Source of the DNA: Candidatus Woesearchaeota archaeon
GTDB lineage: Archaea; Nanobdellota; Nanobdellia; SCGC-AAA011-G17; JAGVZY01
Reading direction: 5' to 3'
Assembly (NCBI GenBank): GCA_018302225.1
Contig: JAGVZY010000013.1
Location: forward strand, 1 to 59,716
Length of the DNA: 59,716 nucleotides
Positions within the stretch are counted from its first letter, which is position 1. Every line of letters starts with the position of its first letter. Of this stretch, positions 7,529 through 15,292 are shown one piece after another. Position numbers and translations under genes: made by a program. The notes under the pieces are model-generated. The model did no database searches. It was not told the origin of the DNA and worked only from the letters and a program-made list of their open reading frames with translations.

Positions 7529-8150
7529 AAGAACTCTCCAAATCATCTAGGTTTATAATATTTTTGCCTTCAATTCTAGGACAAGCAGTATTTATCCACA
7601 TATCTATGCCTATAAAATCTTCTAAATTTTTAATTTCATCTCCAATAAAAAAATAATATTCCTTATCAAAAGAATTTAATATTCGTTTAATCCTTTTTAT
7701 TTCATCAAATTTACTTTGTCCAGGTTTTACACTAAATATAACTCCTACTTTTTTTGAAAGCAAAAACTTAGAAATTTTACCTCTCCTAACTTTCTCAAGA
7801 GCCTCAACATCTTTAAGTTCAACAGTAGTAACAGAATTATTCTCTGGATTTGCAATAAATATTTTTTTATTAAATTTTATTAAAGCACCAGGATGAAATT
7901 CTCCTGTTCCAACATATAAAAAGGCATTCACTTTCCTACATACTTTCTCAGCAGATCCAGAATCACAACCTAATATTTGTCCACCAAACAAAATATTTTT
8001 CAGTTTATTTTTTTTAATGTATTCTTGAACTTCCTTAAGATATTGTATTGTAGTAAATATGGCCAATTTTGGCTGTTTTTGACTAAAGAAATTGTCTAAA
8101 ACATTTTTAACAGAAAAATTAGCTACTGCAGGGATAAATATCTTTTTCAT
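7521..8150 (-). CDS. dph2: N-terminally short Dph2-like diphthamide protein
   Basis: Resembles the C-terminal two domains of archaeal Dph2, the [4Fe-4S] radical enzyme for the first step of diphthamide on EF-2. Cluster cysteines two and three are present in LGCDSGSAEKV (C62) and NTACPRIE (C190), and GEFHPGAL is a family motif. At 209 aa it is far below the usual 330 or so, and the domain carrying the first cysteine is absent. The upstream region codes for ZPR1 in another frame, so the missing part is not hidden there. It may be an incomplete enzyme, half of a split pair, or a repurposed protein. It sits in the ZPR1-Dph2-GlyRS operon. Confidence 0.75.
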   Translation of the reverse strand: MKKIFIPAVANFSVKNVLDNFFSQKQPKLAIFTTIQYLKEVQEYIKKNKLKNILFGGQILGCDSGSAEKVCRKVNAFLYVGTGEFHPGALIKFNKKIFIANPENNSVTTVELKDVEALEKVRRGKISKFLLSKKVGVIFSVKPGQSKFDEIKRIKRILNSFDKEYYFFIGDEIKNLEDFIGIDMWINTACPRIEGKNIINLDDLESSYE

Positions 8151-8151
8151 T

Positions 8152-8631
8152 TTAAACTATTGCAGAATTACCTTCTTTATCTTCAATTATAAGCGTAATA
8201 TTTCCATTATTTTCTTTAGCTGCATCCAATTCATCTAAAAGCTTTTCAGATTTTTTATATTCATTAGAAGAAATCTCATTTGTTTCCTGAATATATTTTA
8301 TTAAATTATCAATAAATTCTTGAACGGTAGTAATATCTCCAACAGAATTTTCAGTAGGTTTAATTGAAATTTTTAACTCAGGTATTTTTATAATTGCACT
8401 CGAAGATTTAATTATTTGTTTTTTTAAATCATTTTGATTCTTAACTTTAAATTCAACTTTTGGTTTTTTATTACCCTCAATTTCAACTTCTTGAGTATTT
8501 ATACCACAAGCATCACACTTAAGTTTTAGAATAAACACTTTCCCAACTTCTTTAATATTTTTTTCATCTTCAGACAAAGTCGCACTATTCTTAAGACAAA
8601 ACGGGCATTTTTGATTTTTTATTGAATCCAT
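8152..8631 (-). CDS. ZPR1-type zinc finger protein
   Basis: A 159-aa single-module ZPR1 protein. A C4 zinc finger is visible: CPFC (9-12) and CDAC (39-42). The beta domain that follows has the diagnostic IIKSSSAIIKIPELKISI run and VGDITTVQEFIDNL. Eukaryotic ZPR1 binds EF-1A and has two such modules; archaeal proteins have one and are poorly characterised. The C-terminal 50 residues are helical and charged. Only 1 nt separates it from the Dph2-like gene, so the two are almost surely co-transcribed, which would place both next to elongation-factor biology. Confidence 0.85.
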   Translation of the reverse strand: MDSIKNQKCPFCLKNSATLSEDEKNIKEVGKVFILKLKCDACGINTQEVEIEGNKKPKVEFKVKNQNDLKKQIIKSSSAIIKIPELKISIKPTENSVGDITTVQEFIDNLIKYIQETNEISSNEYKKSEKLLDELDAAKENNGNITLIIEDKEGNSAIV

Positions 8632-8681
8632 AAAAAGAAATTAGAAAAAAGAATATAAAAAGGTTTCTAAAAAACCTTTAA

Positions 8682-9077
8682 TTAAATTTGTTCAGCACTA
8701 GCAGATTCTAAGCCTTGTCTAAAAATTCTTGCAAAAGAAGGTGTTATAACAACCCAGTCTTCACCAAAACCTGCAATATCTCCGTCTAATGCTTGACAAG
8801 TCTTCTTTATTTTGTTAAGAGACCTTTTCAATTCATGAATATCTTTTTCCCTTAAGGGAGCAATATTAAGCAAACCGATAATATTTCCATCTCTAAGTGC
8901 GTCTAATGGTTCTTTAATATCTGCAAAATCTTGTATAGTAAACGGTTTAACCAAAATTTTATTTGCTTGATCTTCACTTTTATTCATGTCTATTTCAACA
9001 TAATCTTCACCAGTCTCTTCTAGAATGTCATCTCCACTCAATCCTTTTAGCACCTTGTTAAGAAAGGTATTTTTCAT
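8682..9077 (-). CDS. sepF: Cell division protein SepF
   Basis: A 131-aa archaeal SepF, the membrane anchor of FtsZ. The N-terminus MKNTFLNKVLKGLSG is an amphipathic helix suited to membrane binding. The core has ILVKPFTIQDFADIKEPLD, then DGNIIGLLNIAPL, and ends with LDGDIAGFGEDWVVITPSF, all typical. A Shine-Dalgarno GGAGGA-like element precedes the start. Its partner FtsZ is encoded at 11791-12891 on the same strand, so this window carries the core of the FtsZ-SepF division system. Confidence 0.92.
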   Translation of the reverse strand: MKNTFLNKVLKGLSGDDILEETGEDYVEIDMNKSEDQANKILVKPFTIQDFADIKEPLDALRDGNIIGLLNIAPLREKDIHELKRSLNKIKKTCQALDGDIAGFGEDWVVITPSFARIFRQGLESASAEQI

Positions 9078-9151
9078 TTTCTCCTCCCCAATTTACTTTT
9101 TTTCACAAAATATAATGTGTTTTATTTGATTAACCACATATATAAATATTT

Positions 9152-9397
9152 CTATTTTACTGACTCTAAAATGCTAACAATATTCCATATCTGTATTCTT
9201 ACATAATCTGGAGTGTTAGAATCGTCAGAAATGTCATCAAGGCGTTCTAGAGCCTGATTTATCCTCATAGCAATATTATCATCATTTTCTAATAATGCGC
9301 TTTTTATATCTTCTAATCTAGTCTTCAAACCTTTAGGTATATTTAAATCATTTTCAATTCTACTAAATAATTCTAAAATCGGTTCCATTTCATTCAT
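9152..9397 (-). CDS. UPF0147 family protein
   Basis: An 81-aa all-helical archaeal protein of unknown function. The C-terminal motif IAMRINQALERLDDISDD followed by NTPDYVRIQIWNIVSILE matches the UPF0147 family pattern. It overlaps the prefoldin beta stop by 4 nt (ATGA), which indicates translational coupling. This neighbourhood with prefoldin and RpoP is commonly conserved in archaea. Confidence 0.88.
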   Translation of the reverse strand: MNEMEPILELFSRIENDLNIPKGLKTRLEDIKSALLENDDNIAMRINQALERLDDISDDSNTPDYVRIQIWNIVSILESVK

Positions 9398-9732
9398 TTT
9401 TTACTTCTCTCTTTACTTATTTGACTAAGAACATTACTTTGTTTTTTCATTGCCTTTTCTTTAAGGATTTCCTCTTGTTTTTCAATGTTTTTTATCCTAA
9501 TGTTTAACATTTCATCTTTGGATTTTAAATCTTTTTTAATATCTTCTGCGTCTGATTTAATCATAAGATTTCCAACAATTTTGTAAACAACTGAGCCAGG
9601 TTTTAATTCTTCCATTGCTTTTTCGTTTTCAAGAAGTTGTGTTTGAAAATTTTGTTTTTGTAGAAGAAGATTTTGTAAATTTTGTTCTATTAATTGAAGT
9701 TCCTCTATATTTAGATTATTTTCACTGCTCAT
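9394..9732 (-). CDS. pfdB: Prefoldin beta subunit
   Basis: A 112-aa chaperone subunit. Two coiled-coil helices (about 8-45 and 68-108) flank the beta hairpin ELKPGSVVYKIVGNLMIKSD, the hallmark of beta-class prefoldin. Prefoldin hexamers (two alpha, four beta) pass unfolded proteins to the thermosome; the alpha subunit is not in this window. It is placed between RpoP and UPF0147 on one strand. Confidence 0.93.
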   Translation of the reverse strand: MSSENNLNIEELQLIEQNLQNLLLQKQNFQTQLLENEKAMEELKPGSVVYKIVGNLMIKSDAEDIKKDLKSKDEMLNIRIKNIEKQEEILKEKAMKKQSNVLSQISKERSKK

Positions 9733-9749
9733 CTTTTAGTTTTAAATTT

Positions 9750-9887
9750 TTATATCGCTTTTAATTCTGTTGTAGTGGTTCTTGCTTTGTAAAGTATTTT
9801 AGATCCACAATAGGGACATCTTATTCTTTTTTTAAGATATTCTTCTTTGATATTTTTTCCACATGAAAAACAGTTATATTTAGTCAT
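9750..9887 (-). CDS. rpoP: RNA polymerase subunit P (Rpb12-like)
   Basis: A 45-aa zinc-ribbon protein. It starts MTKYNCFSCGKNI and continues RIRCPYCGSKILYKAR, giving the expected CxxC...CxxC zinc site, and ends TTTTELKAI. Length and motifs match the smallest archaeal RNA polymerase subunit. It lies 18 nt after L37Ae and 17 nt before prefoldin beta, the usual archaeal order. Confidence 0.93.
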   Translation of the reverse strand: MTKYNCFSCGKNIKEEYLKKRIRCPYCGSKILYKARTTTTELKAI

Positions 9888-9905
9888 TTTAAATTTATTC
9901 AAAAA

Positions 9906-10115
9906 TTAAATTGAATATGCCCCCCCTGTAAATTTCTTTCCACACTTTTTGCATAACCAAATTCCAGCATTAACTCTTTTCAATTGATTCTTAAAACAGA
10001 AAGGACATTTCTTTGTTTCACTTCTTCTTTTATCAATCTCTTGAATTCTTCTTCTAATTCTTAATCCGTATCTTGCTCCGTATCTTCCACTTGAGCCAAC
10101 TTTTTTTGTTCTCAT
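9906..10115 (-). CDS. rpl37ae: Ribosomal protein L37Ae
   Basis: A 69-aa zinc-ribbon large-subunit protein. It begins MRTKKVGSSGRYGARYGLR, followed by CPFC...WLCKKCGKKFTGGAY, which gives the four zinc cysteines. Length is slightly below the usual 80-90 aa. First gene of the L37Ae-RpoP-prefoldin-UPF0147 run. Confidence 0.94.
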   Translation of the reverse strand: MRTKKVGSSGRYGARYGLRIRRRIQEIDKRRSETKKCPFCFKNQLKRVNAGIWLCKKCGKKFTGGAYSI

Positions 10116-10150
10116 TTGAATCTCTGATTTTAATTATAAACTTTATCTCA

Positions 10151-10224
10151 TGGGGCTATCCGGATTTGAACCGGAATCGCAAGGTCCCAAACCTCGAAGG
10201 CTAACCAGGTTACCCCATAACCCC
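10151..10224 (-). tRNA. tRNA-Pro(TGG)
   Basis: The minus-strand fold gives acceptor GGGGTTA/TAGCCCC (one G-U pair), D stem GGGT/GCCT with loop AACCTGGTTA, anticodon stem CGAGG/CCTTG with loop TTTGGGA (anticodon TGG), T stem TCCGG/CCGGA with loop TTCAAAT, and discriminator A. No intron. It lies 48 nt downstream of L11, so it may be co-transcribed or have its own promoter. Confidence 0.92.
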
Positions 10225-10272
10225 ATAAGCTTTTTTTAAATTCAGCTTATTTTTAAATGTTGTGAATAAGGG

Positions 10273-11037
10273 TTACTTCTTTGTAGGTTTAGCTTCAGGT
10301 TTTTTAGCTTCTTCAGGTTTACCTGCTGCAGGCTTTGCACCAGCAGCCGTTTTAGCACCAGGTGCTACAGCTGTTGCAGGAGCTTCTCCTGGAGCTGTAG
10401 TTGTAGCTGTTGCTGCAACCTCTTCATCTTTCTTAGGTTTAGTTCCTGCTTCTTCTTCTGCTTCTTTCTCTGCAGCCAATTTAGCAGCTAACTTATTGAA
10501 ATCATCTAATTGTTGTGCTAGTTCTTTTATTCTTTCAGGAGTGATATCTATTTTTTGTGCCTGAATTTCATGATTATATTTTCCAGCTTCAATTTCTTTA
10601 TTTATATCGCTTGAAATTTTTCCTTCAACTAAAATTCCCATTGAATTTAATGAACCAATAACAGTTTTTAATTTTCTTTTAAAATTATCTCCAAGCATAC
10701 CCTCTTCTTTCATTTTTGTAAGTTTGATTGCTTGTTCGATTCCAACATTTTTTATTTTTTCAAGATTTGGTTTTCCAGAACCTTTTTCTAATCCCAATTC
10801 CTTTTTTACAAGTTCTGTTGTTGGAGGACTTCCAACTTCAATTTCAAAATCTTTTGAAACAGTATCTACAATTATTTTTACAGGAACTTTCATCCCTTTG
10901 AATACTGCAGTTTTATCATTAACTGATTTTAGAATTAATTGAATATTAACTCCTAAAGGACCAAGTGATTGTCCCATCTGTGCACCAGCTACAGCCTTTC
11001 CACCTTCAATCATTAAATCAATAGTTTCTTTACTCAT
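10273..11037 (-). CDS. rpl11: Ribosomal protein L11 with long Ala/Pro/Lys tail
   Basis: uL11 forms the GTPase-associated centre on 23S rRNA. The family core is clear: MSKETIDLMIEGGKAVAG, GQSLGPLGVNIQLILKSVN, GSPPTTELVKKELGLEKGSG and a C-terminal RNA-binding domain to about residue 160. ATG 11037 has GAGGAG just upstream and is preferred to an in-frame ATG at 11052. The protein is about 254 aa, roughly 90 longer than usual. The extra part is a charged helix, then an Ala/Pro/Thr-rich stretch ending in Lys/Pro repeats, probably disordered. It overlaps the Spt5 stop by 8 nt. Confidence 0.93.
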   Translation of the reverse strand: MSKETIDLMIEGGKAVAGAQMGQSLGPLGVNIQLILKSVNDKTAVFKGMKVPVKIIVDTVSKDFEIEVGSPPTTELVKKELGLEKGSGKPNLEKIKNVGIEQAIKLTKMKEEGMLGDNFKRKLKTVIGSLNSMGILVEGKISSDINKEIEAGKYNHEIQAQKIDITPERIKELAQQLDDFNKLAAKLAAEKEAEEEAGTKPKKDEEVAATATTTAPGEAPATAVAPGAKTAAGAKPAAGKPEEAKKPEAKPTKK

Positions 11038-11506
11038 TTTGTTGCTCCTCATCTTCCTCTTTATCTCTTCTAATTACACGTACACCATCAAGTTTCATCG
11101 TCATTGGAATTGGAACTGCTGCTTCCAATAATTCTATAACCACTTCTTCTTTTTGTTTGTCTATTCTAGTTACTTTTGCTTTTTCTCTTTTGAATGGACC
11201 TGAAATAATTTCAACAATATCATTTTTTTCAATATTATATTGAACTTTAACTTGTTCTAACATTGGTTCAATTTCATGATAATCAACCGGAACTGCTAAA
11301 ATTCCTTTTGCATAAGGAACACCTTGCGTTGCTTTTTCTGCAGATTCTTTATCTTTAGCTTCTACAAAAATATATCCTCTCATACCATGAGGTCTTATTA
11401 CACAATATACATCTATTCCTTTTTTTTCAACATGCCCAGTTATAAAATCCATAACTTGATCTTCTCTATTAGCAGTTGTTTTAATAATATAAATTTGGCT
11501 TTCCAT
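11030..11506 (-). CDS. spt5: Transcription elongation factor Spt5 (NusG-like)
   Basis: A 158-aa archaeal Spt5. The NGN domain (1-85) opens with IYIIKTTANREDQVMDF and has RGYIFVEAKDKESAE. The KOW domain (about 95-150) has IVEIISGPFKREKAKVTRID. It clamps RNA polymerase and couples to ribosomes. A short acidic tail (DKEEDEEQQNE) ends the protein and overlaps the L11 start. It sits in the conserved FtsZ-SecE-Spt5-L11 order. Confidence 0.95.
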   Translation of the reverse strand: MESQIYIIKTTANREDQVMDFITGHVEKKGIDVYCVIRPHGMRGYIFVEAKDKESAEKATQGVPYAKGILAVPVDYHEIEPMLEQVKVQYNIEKNDIVEIISGPFKREKAKVTRIDKQKEEVVIELLEAAVPIPMTMKLDGVRVIRRDKEEDEEQQNE

Positions 11507-11561
11507 TTGACAATTTTTTTGGTTTAATTCGAATTATTGGCCTTAGCTTTTTAAATACTAT

Positions 11562-11732
11562 CTATTTTATAAGCTGCCACAACATCTGTACTAGAAATCC
11601 TATAAGACCTATTACTAGTATTCCTATACCAGACACCTTTACTATAGCTTTAAACTCATCCATACTGGGTTTTTTAGTTACTTGAAACACCCTTTTACAT
11701 TCAATTATAAAACTTCTTAGTTTAGTTAACAT
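11562..11732 (-). CDS. secE: Preprotein translocase subunit SecE (Sec61 gamma)
   Basis: A 56-aa protein, MLTKLRSFIIECKRVFQVTK followed by KPSMDEFKAIVKVSGIGIL, with one C-terminal transmembrane helix (about 32-55). The amphipathic helix with the KP..DEF motif before the membrane span is the SecE signature. It lies between FtsZ and Spt5, its standard archaeal position. Confidence 0.92.
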   Translation of the reverse strand: MLTKLRSFIIECKRVFQVTKKPSMDEFKAIVKVSGIGILVIGLIGFLVQMLWQLIK

Positions 11733-11790
11733 ATATTAAAAAGAAAAAACTAATGGTTTAAAAACATTTTGTTTCAAAACCAAATTAATA

Positions 11791-12891
11791 CTATTTATCA
11801 ATAAAATCTATGCCTAATTCATTCTCCATCTCTGACTTACTTTTGGCTCCAGCAGCAGCTTTTCTAGCACCAAATATCTGTGGAGAACTTACTCCAGTAA
11901 CAATTAAGAGTGTTTTTATGGTATTTCCTAAATCTTCTGAAATTTGGGCACCCCAAATTATTCTTGCATCTTCATCAAGTTTCTCAGAAACCATTTCAAC
12001 AACTCTTCTTGCTTCATCAAGAGTCATACTAGGTCCACCACATACATTAATTAATGCACCAGCTGCACCAGCAATATCCACATCAAGTAAAGGATTTTGC
12101 ATTGCTTTTTCAACAGCTTCAACAGCTCTATTTTCAGAATCAGATTCTCCAACTCCAATCATAGAAACTCCACCTTCACTCATTACAGCTTTTACATCTG
12201 CAAAATCTAGATTGACTAATCCTGCTTTTGTTACTAATTCAGCAATTCCTTTTACAGCATTAGTTAAAATTTCATCTGCAACTTTGAATGCAGTATGTAA
12301 TGGTAAATCTGGAGCTAATTCTAACAATTTATCATTTGGAATAACAATTAAAGTATCTGCTGCCTTTTCTAATTTTTCTAAACCAATCACAGCATTTTCA
12401 TATCTTCTATGTCCTTCCATTGAAAAAGGAATAGTTACAATTGCAACAACTAAACTTCCATTTTTTTTGGCAATCTCTGCAACAACAGGAGCTGAACCAG
12501 TTCCAGTTCCTCCGCCCATTCCACAAGTAATGAAAACCATATCTGCGCCTTGTAATTTTTGCCTAATATCATGTTCACTTTCTTTTGCAGCATCTTCACC
12601 AACTTTCGGAATGCTTCCAGCACCCAAACCACCTGTTAATTCTTTTCCAATTAAAATTTTATTATCTGCATTTGTATAAAGTAAATCTTGAGCATCAGTG
12701 TTTATAGCGATAGTTTCAGAACCAGCAATTCCAACTTCTGTAATTCTATTAATAGTGTTATTACCTCCACCGCCACAGCCTATAACTTTTATTTTTGCTC
12801 TTTGTTTAGAAAGCAAGTCTTCTAATTCAGTATCAATAGGATTAGTCTTTAGCTGTTTATACCCTTCCCCATTAGAAAAATTCATAACCAT
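11791..12891 (-). CDS. ftsZ: Cell division GTPase FtsZ
   Basis: A tubulin-family GTPase forming the division ring. Motifs: [15 protein letters not shown] (nucleotide-binding glycines), [18 protein letters not shown] (tubulin signature), NDKLLELAP, and the T7-loop region [19 protein letters not shown]. The C-terminal domain ends with IDFIDK, a short tail that could meet SepF. About 366 aa. ATG 12891 is preferred because GGAGGG lies just upstream; a GTG at 12903 would place that site inside the gene. A TATA-like TTTATAAAT precedes it. Start of the FtsZ-SecE-Spt5-L11 run. Confidence 0.95.
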   Translation of the reverse strand: MVMNFSNGEGYKQLKTNPIDTELEDLLSKQRAKIKVIGCGGGGNNTINRITEVGIAGSETIAINTDAQDLLYTNADNKILIGKELTGGLGAGSIPKVGEDAAKESEHDIRQKLQGADMVFITCGMGGGTGTGSAPVVAEIAKKNGSLVVAIVTIPFSMEGHRRYENAVIGLEKLEKAADTLIVIPNDKLLELAPDLPLHTAFKVADEILTNAVKGIAELVTKAGLVNLDFADVKAVMSEGGVSMIGVGESDSENRAVEAVEKAMQNPLLDVDIAGAAGALINVCGGPSMTLDEARRVVEMVSEKLDEDARIIWGAQISEDLGNTIKTLLIVTGVSSPQIFGARKAAAGAKSKSEMENELGIDFIDK

Positions 12892-12975
12892 TTTACCCTC
12901 CACTTTTTAATTTATAAACTAAAATTTTTTAATAAATGCCAAAAAAAGAAGAGTCTATCTTATATTTAAAGGTTG

Positions 12976-13683
12976 TTATTCTAGAGTAGATGTTTTAATT
13001 TCTTTTATTTCAGGGATTAATTCCTTTAATTTCATCTCTATAAATTTAATAATATTTTTATTTAATTTATTTTTAATTTCAAGAATATTATTTTCATATT
13101 TTATTTCAGGCTTATTTATAAAACCTTTAAGAATCGCTTCGGCTTTAGCCTTTACATCAGTAACAGATTTAATTATATTAATCTCATATTTAATATCTTT
13201 ACCTGATAAAGGATGATTAAAATCAACAACAACCCTCCCACCACTAACAGTTCTTACTAAACCCATCATACCATCTAAATTTATTTGTAATCCTGGATAA
13301 GGATAAATATTCTGCTTTTTAAAATTAGACATAGAAACAAGTTGCAATAACTTTGGATCCTTTTTTCCAAACGCGTTTTCAGCAATTAACTCAACACTTC
13401 TCTTTCCCAAGCCATTCTTTTCAATATCTTCTTCTAAACCCTTGATAAGGAAACCATTGCCCATACAAATAACTCTTGGGCCATATTTAGTCTCTTTTGA
13501 ATAAATATTGGCCTTTTTAGCTATTTCTTCATGGGTTGTGTCAAAAACAAGATTATTTTCTTTTAATACTCCAGTATATTCAACTTCTATAAAATCATTC
13601 TTTTTGAATTTTTGAGCTGTTTTAGATTCTTTAACCTCAGAATTAATTGGTTTCTCTTTTTTTACTGTTGGTTGTACTGCCAT
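12976..13683 (-). CDS. FKBP-type peptidyl-prolyl isomerase
   Basis: A 235-aa archaeal long-type FKBP/SlyD-like foldase. The FKBP core is interrupted by the chaperone insert-in-flap domain: KKNDFIEVEYTGVLKENN and the MGNGFLIKGLEEDI segment flank it, then IAENAFGKKDPKLL and the flap with GGRVVVDFNHPLSGKDIKYE. A C-terminal helical/beta extension (about 165-235) is also found in archaeal long FKBPs. A 25-residue charged N-terminal leader precedes the core. It is divergent from the VR2 target gene with about 100 nt between. Confidence 0.88.
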   Translation of the reverse strand: MAVQPTVKKEKPINSEVKESKTAQKFKKNDFIEVEYTGVLKENNLVFDTTHEEIAKKANIYSKETKYGPRVICMGNGFLIKGLEEDIEKNGLGKRSVELIAENAFGKKDPKLLQLVSMSNFKKQNIYPYPGLQINLDGMMGLVRTVSGGRVVVDFNHPLSGKDIKYEINIIKSVTDVKAKAEAILKGFINKPEIKYENNILEIKNKLNKNIIKFIEMKLKELIPEIKEIKTSTLE

Positions 13684-13786
13684 TATTCAAATAGACTTTA
13701 ATGCATACTTTATAAAACTTACTTTATTTTTTTCTGCTAATTGATGTTAAGATAGTTTTATTAAGTTTACAAACTAAATTCAGATT

Positions 13787-14533
13787 ATGCCAGAACCATC
13801 AAACTTACCCTTTAAAAGATTGCCTAAAAAAGGGTATTTTATTGATTTTAATCCAAGTAATAATTCAAAATTTAATTCAGAAGATTTAATTATTCTTGAA
13901 GGAAAGCAGCACAAAAACTCTGCAGGAATTGTAAAATATGAATATCCTGATGAAAATATTTCTATCAATAGATTCTTTTTTGAACAAGATTGGATTAATC
14001 AACATGTTTTATCACAAAAACAAAATTTAGCAATGCTTACTATTAGGGAATTTTTAGATTTTCTAAAATTATTAAAATCAGAAGAAAAAGTTTATTATTC
14101 AAATGGAAAAAGAGTCCCAAGGTTAAAAGTTACTCAGCTTTATAATACAATAACTACACAAAAAGAGCCTTGGAGATCAGAATATCTTGATGCAGATTTT
14201 AGAGTAATAAATAAAATTTTACATATAAATTATGAACATAGATTAAATTTTAAAACAGGAAAATTAGAACCTAAATATTCTCAACCTTTAGAAGAATGTC
14301 TAATGCAAAATACTCCAATTAGTTTAAATTTATTATTAGAAAATGCAAACTATCAAGGTTTACCTGCTAAAAATATTAAATCTAGAGATTTAGATTATTT
14401 TGCCCCACTTAAAGATGATAATTCTGTCGCGTGGTTCAGTGCGGGTTCCGATAGGGTCAGCCTTAATTGCAATTGGGTTCCTTCTGACTCGAATTCCTCG
14501 CTCGGGGTACGTGCAAAACAAGTAAGGCCATAA
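13787..14533 (+). CDS. DGR variable protein 2 (remote target)
   Basis: A 248-aa protein whose last 36 residues are encoded by a diversity-generating variable repeat. Residues 1-212 show no named domain, but they align with the VR1 gene product at 56555: both have a (T/S)(I/P).EF segment near 100 and a 'LE.CLM' segment near 180, and both reach the VR at residue 213 with the identical DNSVAWF. The variable end, AWFSAGSDRVSLNCN to SSLGV, fits the C-type-lectin-like end of DGR targets (family knowledge; the fold is inferred). No signal peptide or membrane span is seen. It stands between the FKBP gene and L1, far from the reverse transcriptase at 57705. Confidence 0.85.
   Translation: MPEPSNLPFKRLPKKGYFIDFNPSNNSKFNSEDLIILEGKQHKNSAGIVKYEYPDENISINRFFFEQDWINQHVLSQKQNLAMLTIREFLDFLKLLKSEEKVYYSNGKRVPRLKVTQLYNTITTQKEPWRSEYLDADFRVINKILHINYEHRLNFKTGKLEPKYSQPLEECLMQNTPISLNLLLENANYQGLPAKNIKSRDLDYFAPLKDDNSVAWFSAGSDRVSLNCNWVPSDSNSSLGVRAKQVRP
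14423..14509 (+). repeat. DGR variable repeat VR2
   Basis: 87 nt matching the template repeat at 57556-57663 once a 21-nt TR segment is skipped. I count 11 substitutions (9 in the body, 2 at the 3' tail), all at TR adenines: 4 A-to-T and 7 A-to-G. All C, G and T positions of the TR are conserved. Altered codons include AGG to TGG, AAT to AGT, GAT to GGT, AAT to GTT and ACT to TCT. The shared 3' end TTCCTCGCTCGG is the likely initiation-of-mutagenic-homing site. Confidence 0.93.
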
Positions 14534-14611
14534 AATTCCAAAATCTTTATAAACCTAAGCTAAATTCTATTCACATACCCACAAAAACTACCTAGTGTAG
14601 GAGGGAATTTA

Positions 14612-15292
14612 ATGGAAAAAAGTCAAATAATCACAAAAATTTCTGAACTCAAAGCAAGTTCTAAGAAACGTAATTTTAATCAAACTTTGGACTTAATTGT
14701 AAATTTAAAAGATTTTAATTTAAAGACAGAGAAACTTGAAACTTATGTTCAATTACCTTACGATTTAGGTAAAAAAATAAAGATCTGTGCTTTTGTAGAC
14801 TCAGAATTAATTACTTCTGCAAGAGAAAAGTGTGATAAAATAATCACAAAAGATGAATTTAGTGAATGGAAAAATCCAAAATTAGTTTCAAAATTAGCAA
14901 AAGAATATGATATTTTCATTTCTCAAGCAAACTTAATGAAAGATGTTGCTATGATTTTTGGTAGAGTTTTAGGACCATTAGGAAAAATGCCTAACCCAAA
15001 ATTTGGTGCAGTTATTCTTCCAAAAGATAATTTAAAACAAACCGTTGAAAAATTTAGAAAGAGTGTAAAACTTGTAGTTGGTAAAGAAGCAATTCTAAAA
15101 ATTCCAATTGGAAAAGAAAATTCTTCTGAAGAACACGTAGCTGAAAATATAAGGATTATTATAGAAACTTTAGAACACACACTTTCAAAAGGAAAGCACA
15201 ACATAAAAAATATTTTAATTAAATTCACAATGAGTAACCCAATTATTTTATTTGCACATTCAAAGAAAGAAGAAGCTGAGGAAAAAGAATGA
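14612..15292 (+). CDS. rpl1: Ribosomal protein L1
   Basis: 226-aa uL1 of the ribosomal L1 stalk. Family motifs: FNQTLDLIVNLKDFNLKTEK near the N-terminus, VLGPLGKMPNPKFGAVI (about 130-146) and the C-terminal NIKNILIKFTMSNPI. A strong GGAGGG sets the ATG. The 5' leader holds a small hairpin (CTAC...GTAG, about 14590-14602); L1 often regulates its own mRNA in archaea, but no specific site can be claimed here. First gene of L1-L10-L12, which is separated from L11 in this genome. Confidence 0.94.
   Translation: MEKSQIITKISELKASSKKRNFNQTLDLIVNLKDFNLKTEKLETYVQLPYDLGKKIKICAFVDSELITSAREKCDKIITKDEFSEWKNPKLVSKLAKEYDIFISQANLMKDVAMIFGRVLGPLGKMPNPKFGAVILPKDNLKQTVEKFRKSVKLVVGKEAILKIPIGKENSSEEHVAENIRIIIETLEHTLSKGKHNIKNILIKFTMSNPIILFAHSKKEEAEEKE

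Noticed and set aside
10262-10564. Ala/Gly-rich plus-strand frame opposite the L11 tail
   Set aside because: Reverse complement of the Ala/Pro/Lys-rich tail; low complexity explains the open frame.
11810-12679. Long plus-strand open frame (289 aa) opposite ftsZ
   Set aside because: Antisense shadow of a conserved gene; composition Ser/Thr/Pro-rich, with no family resemblance and no start signal.
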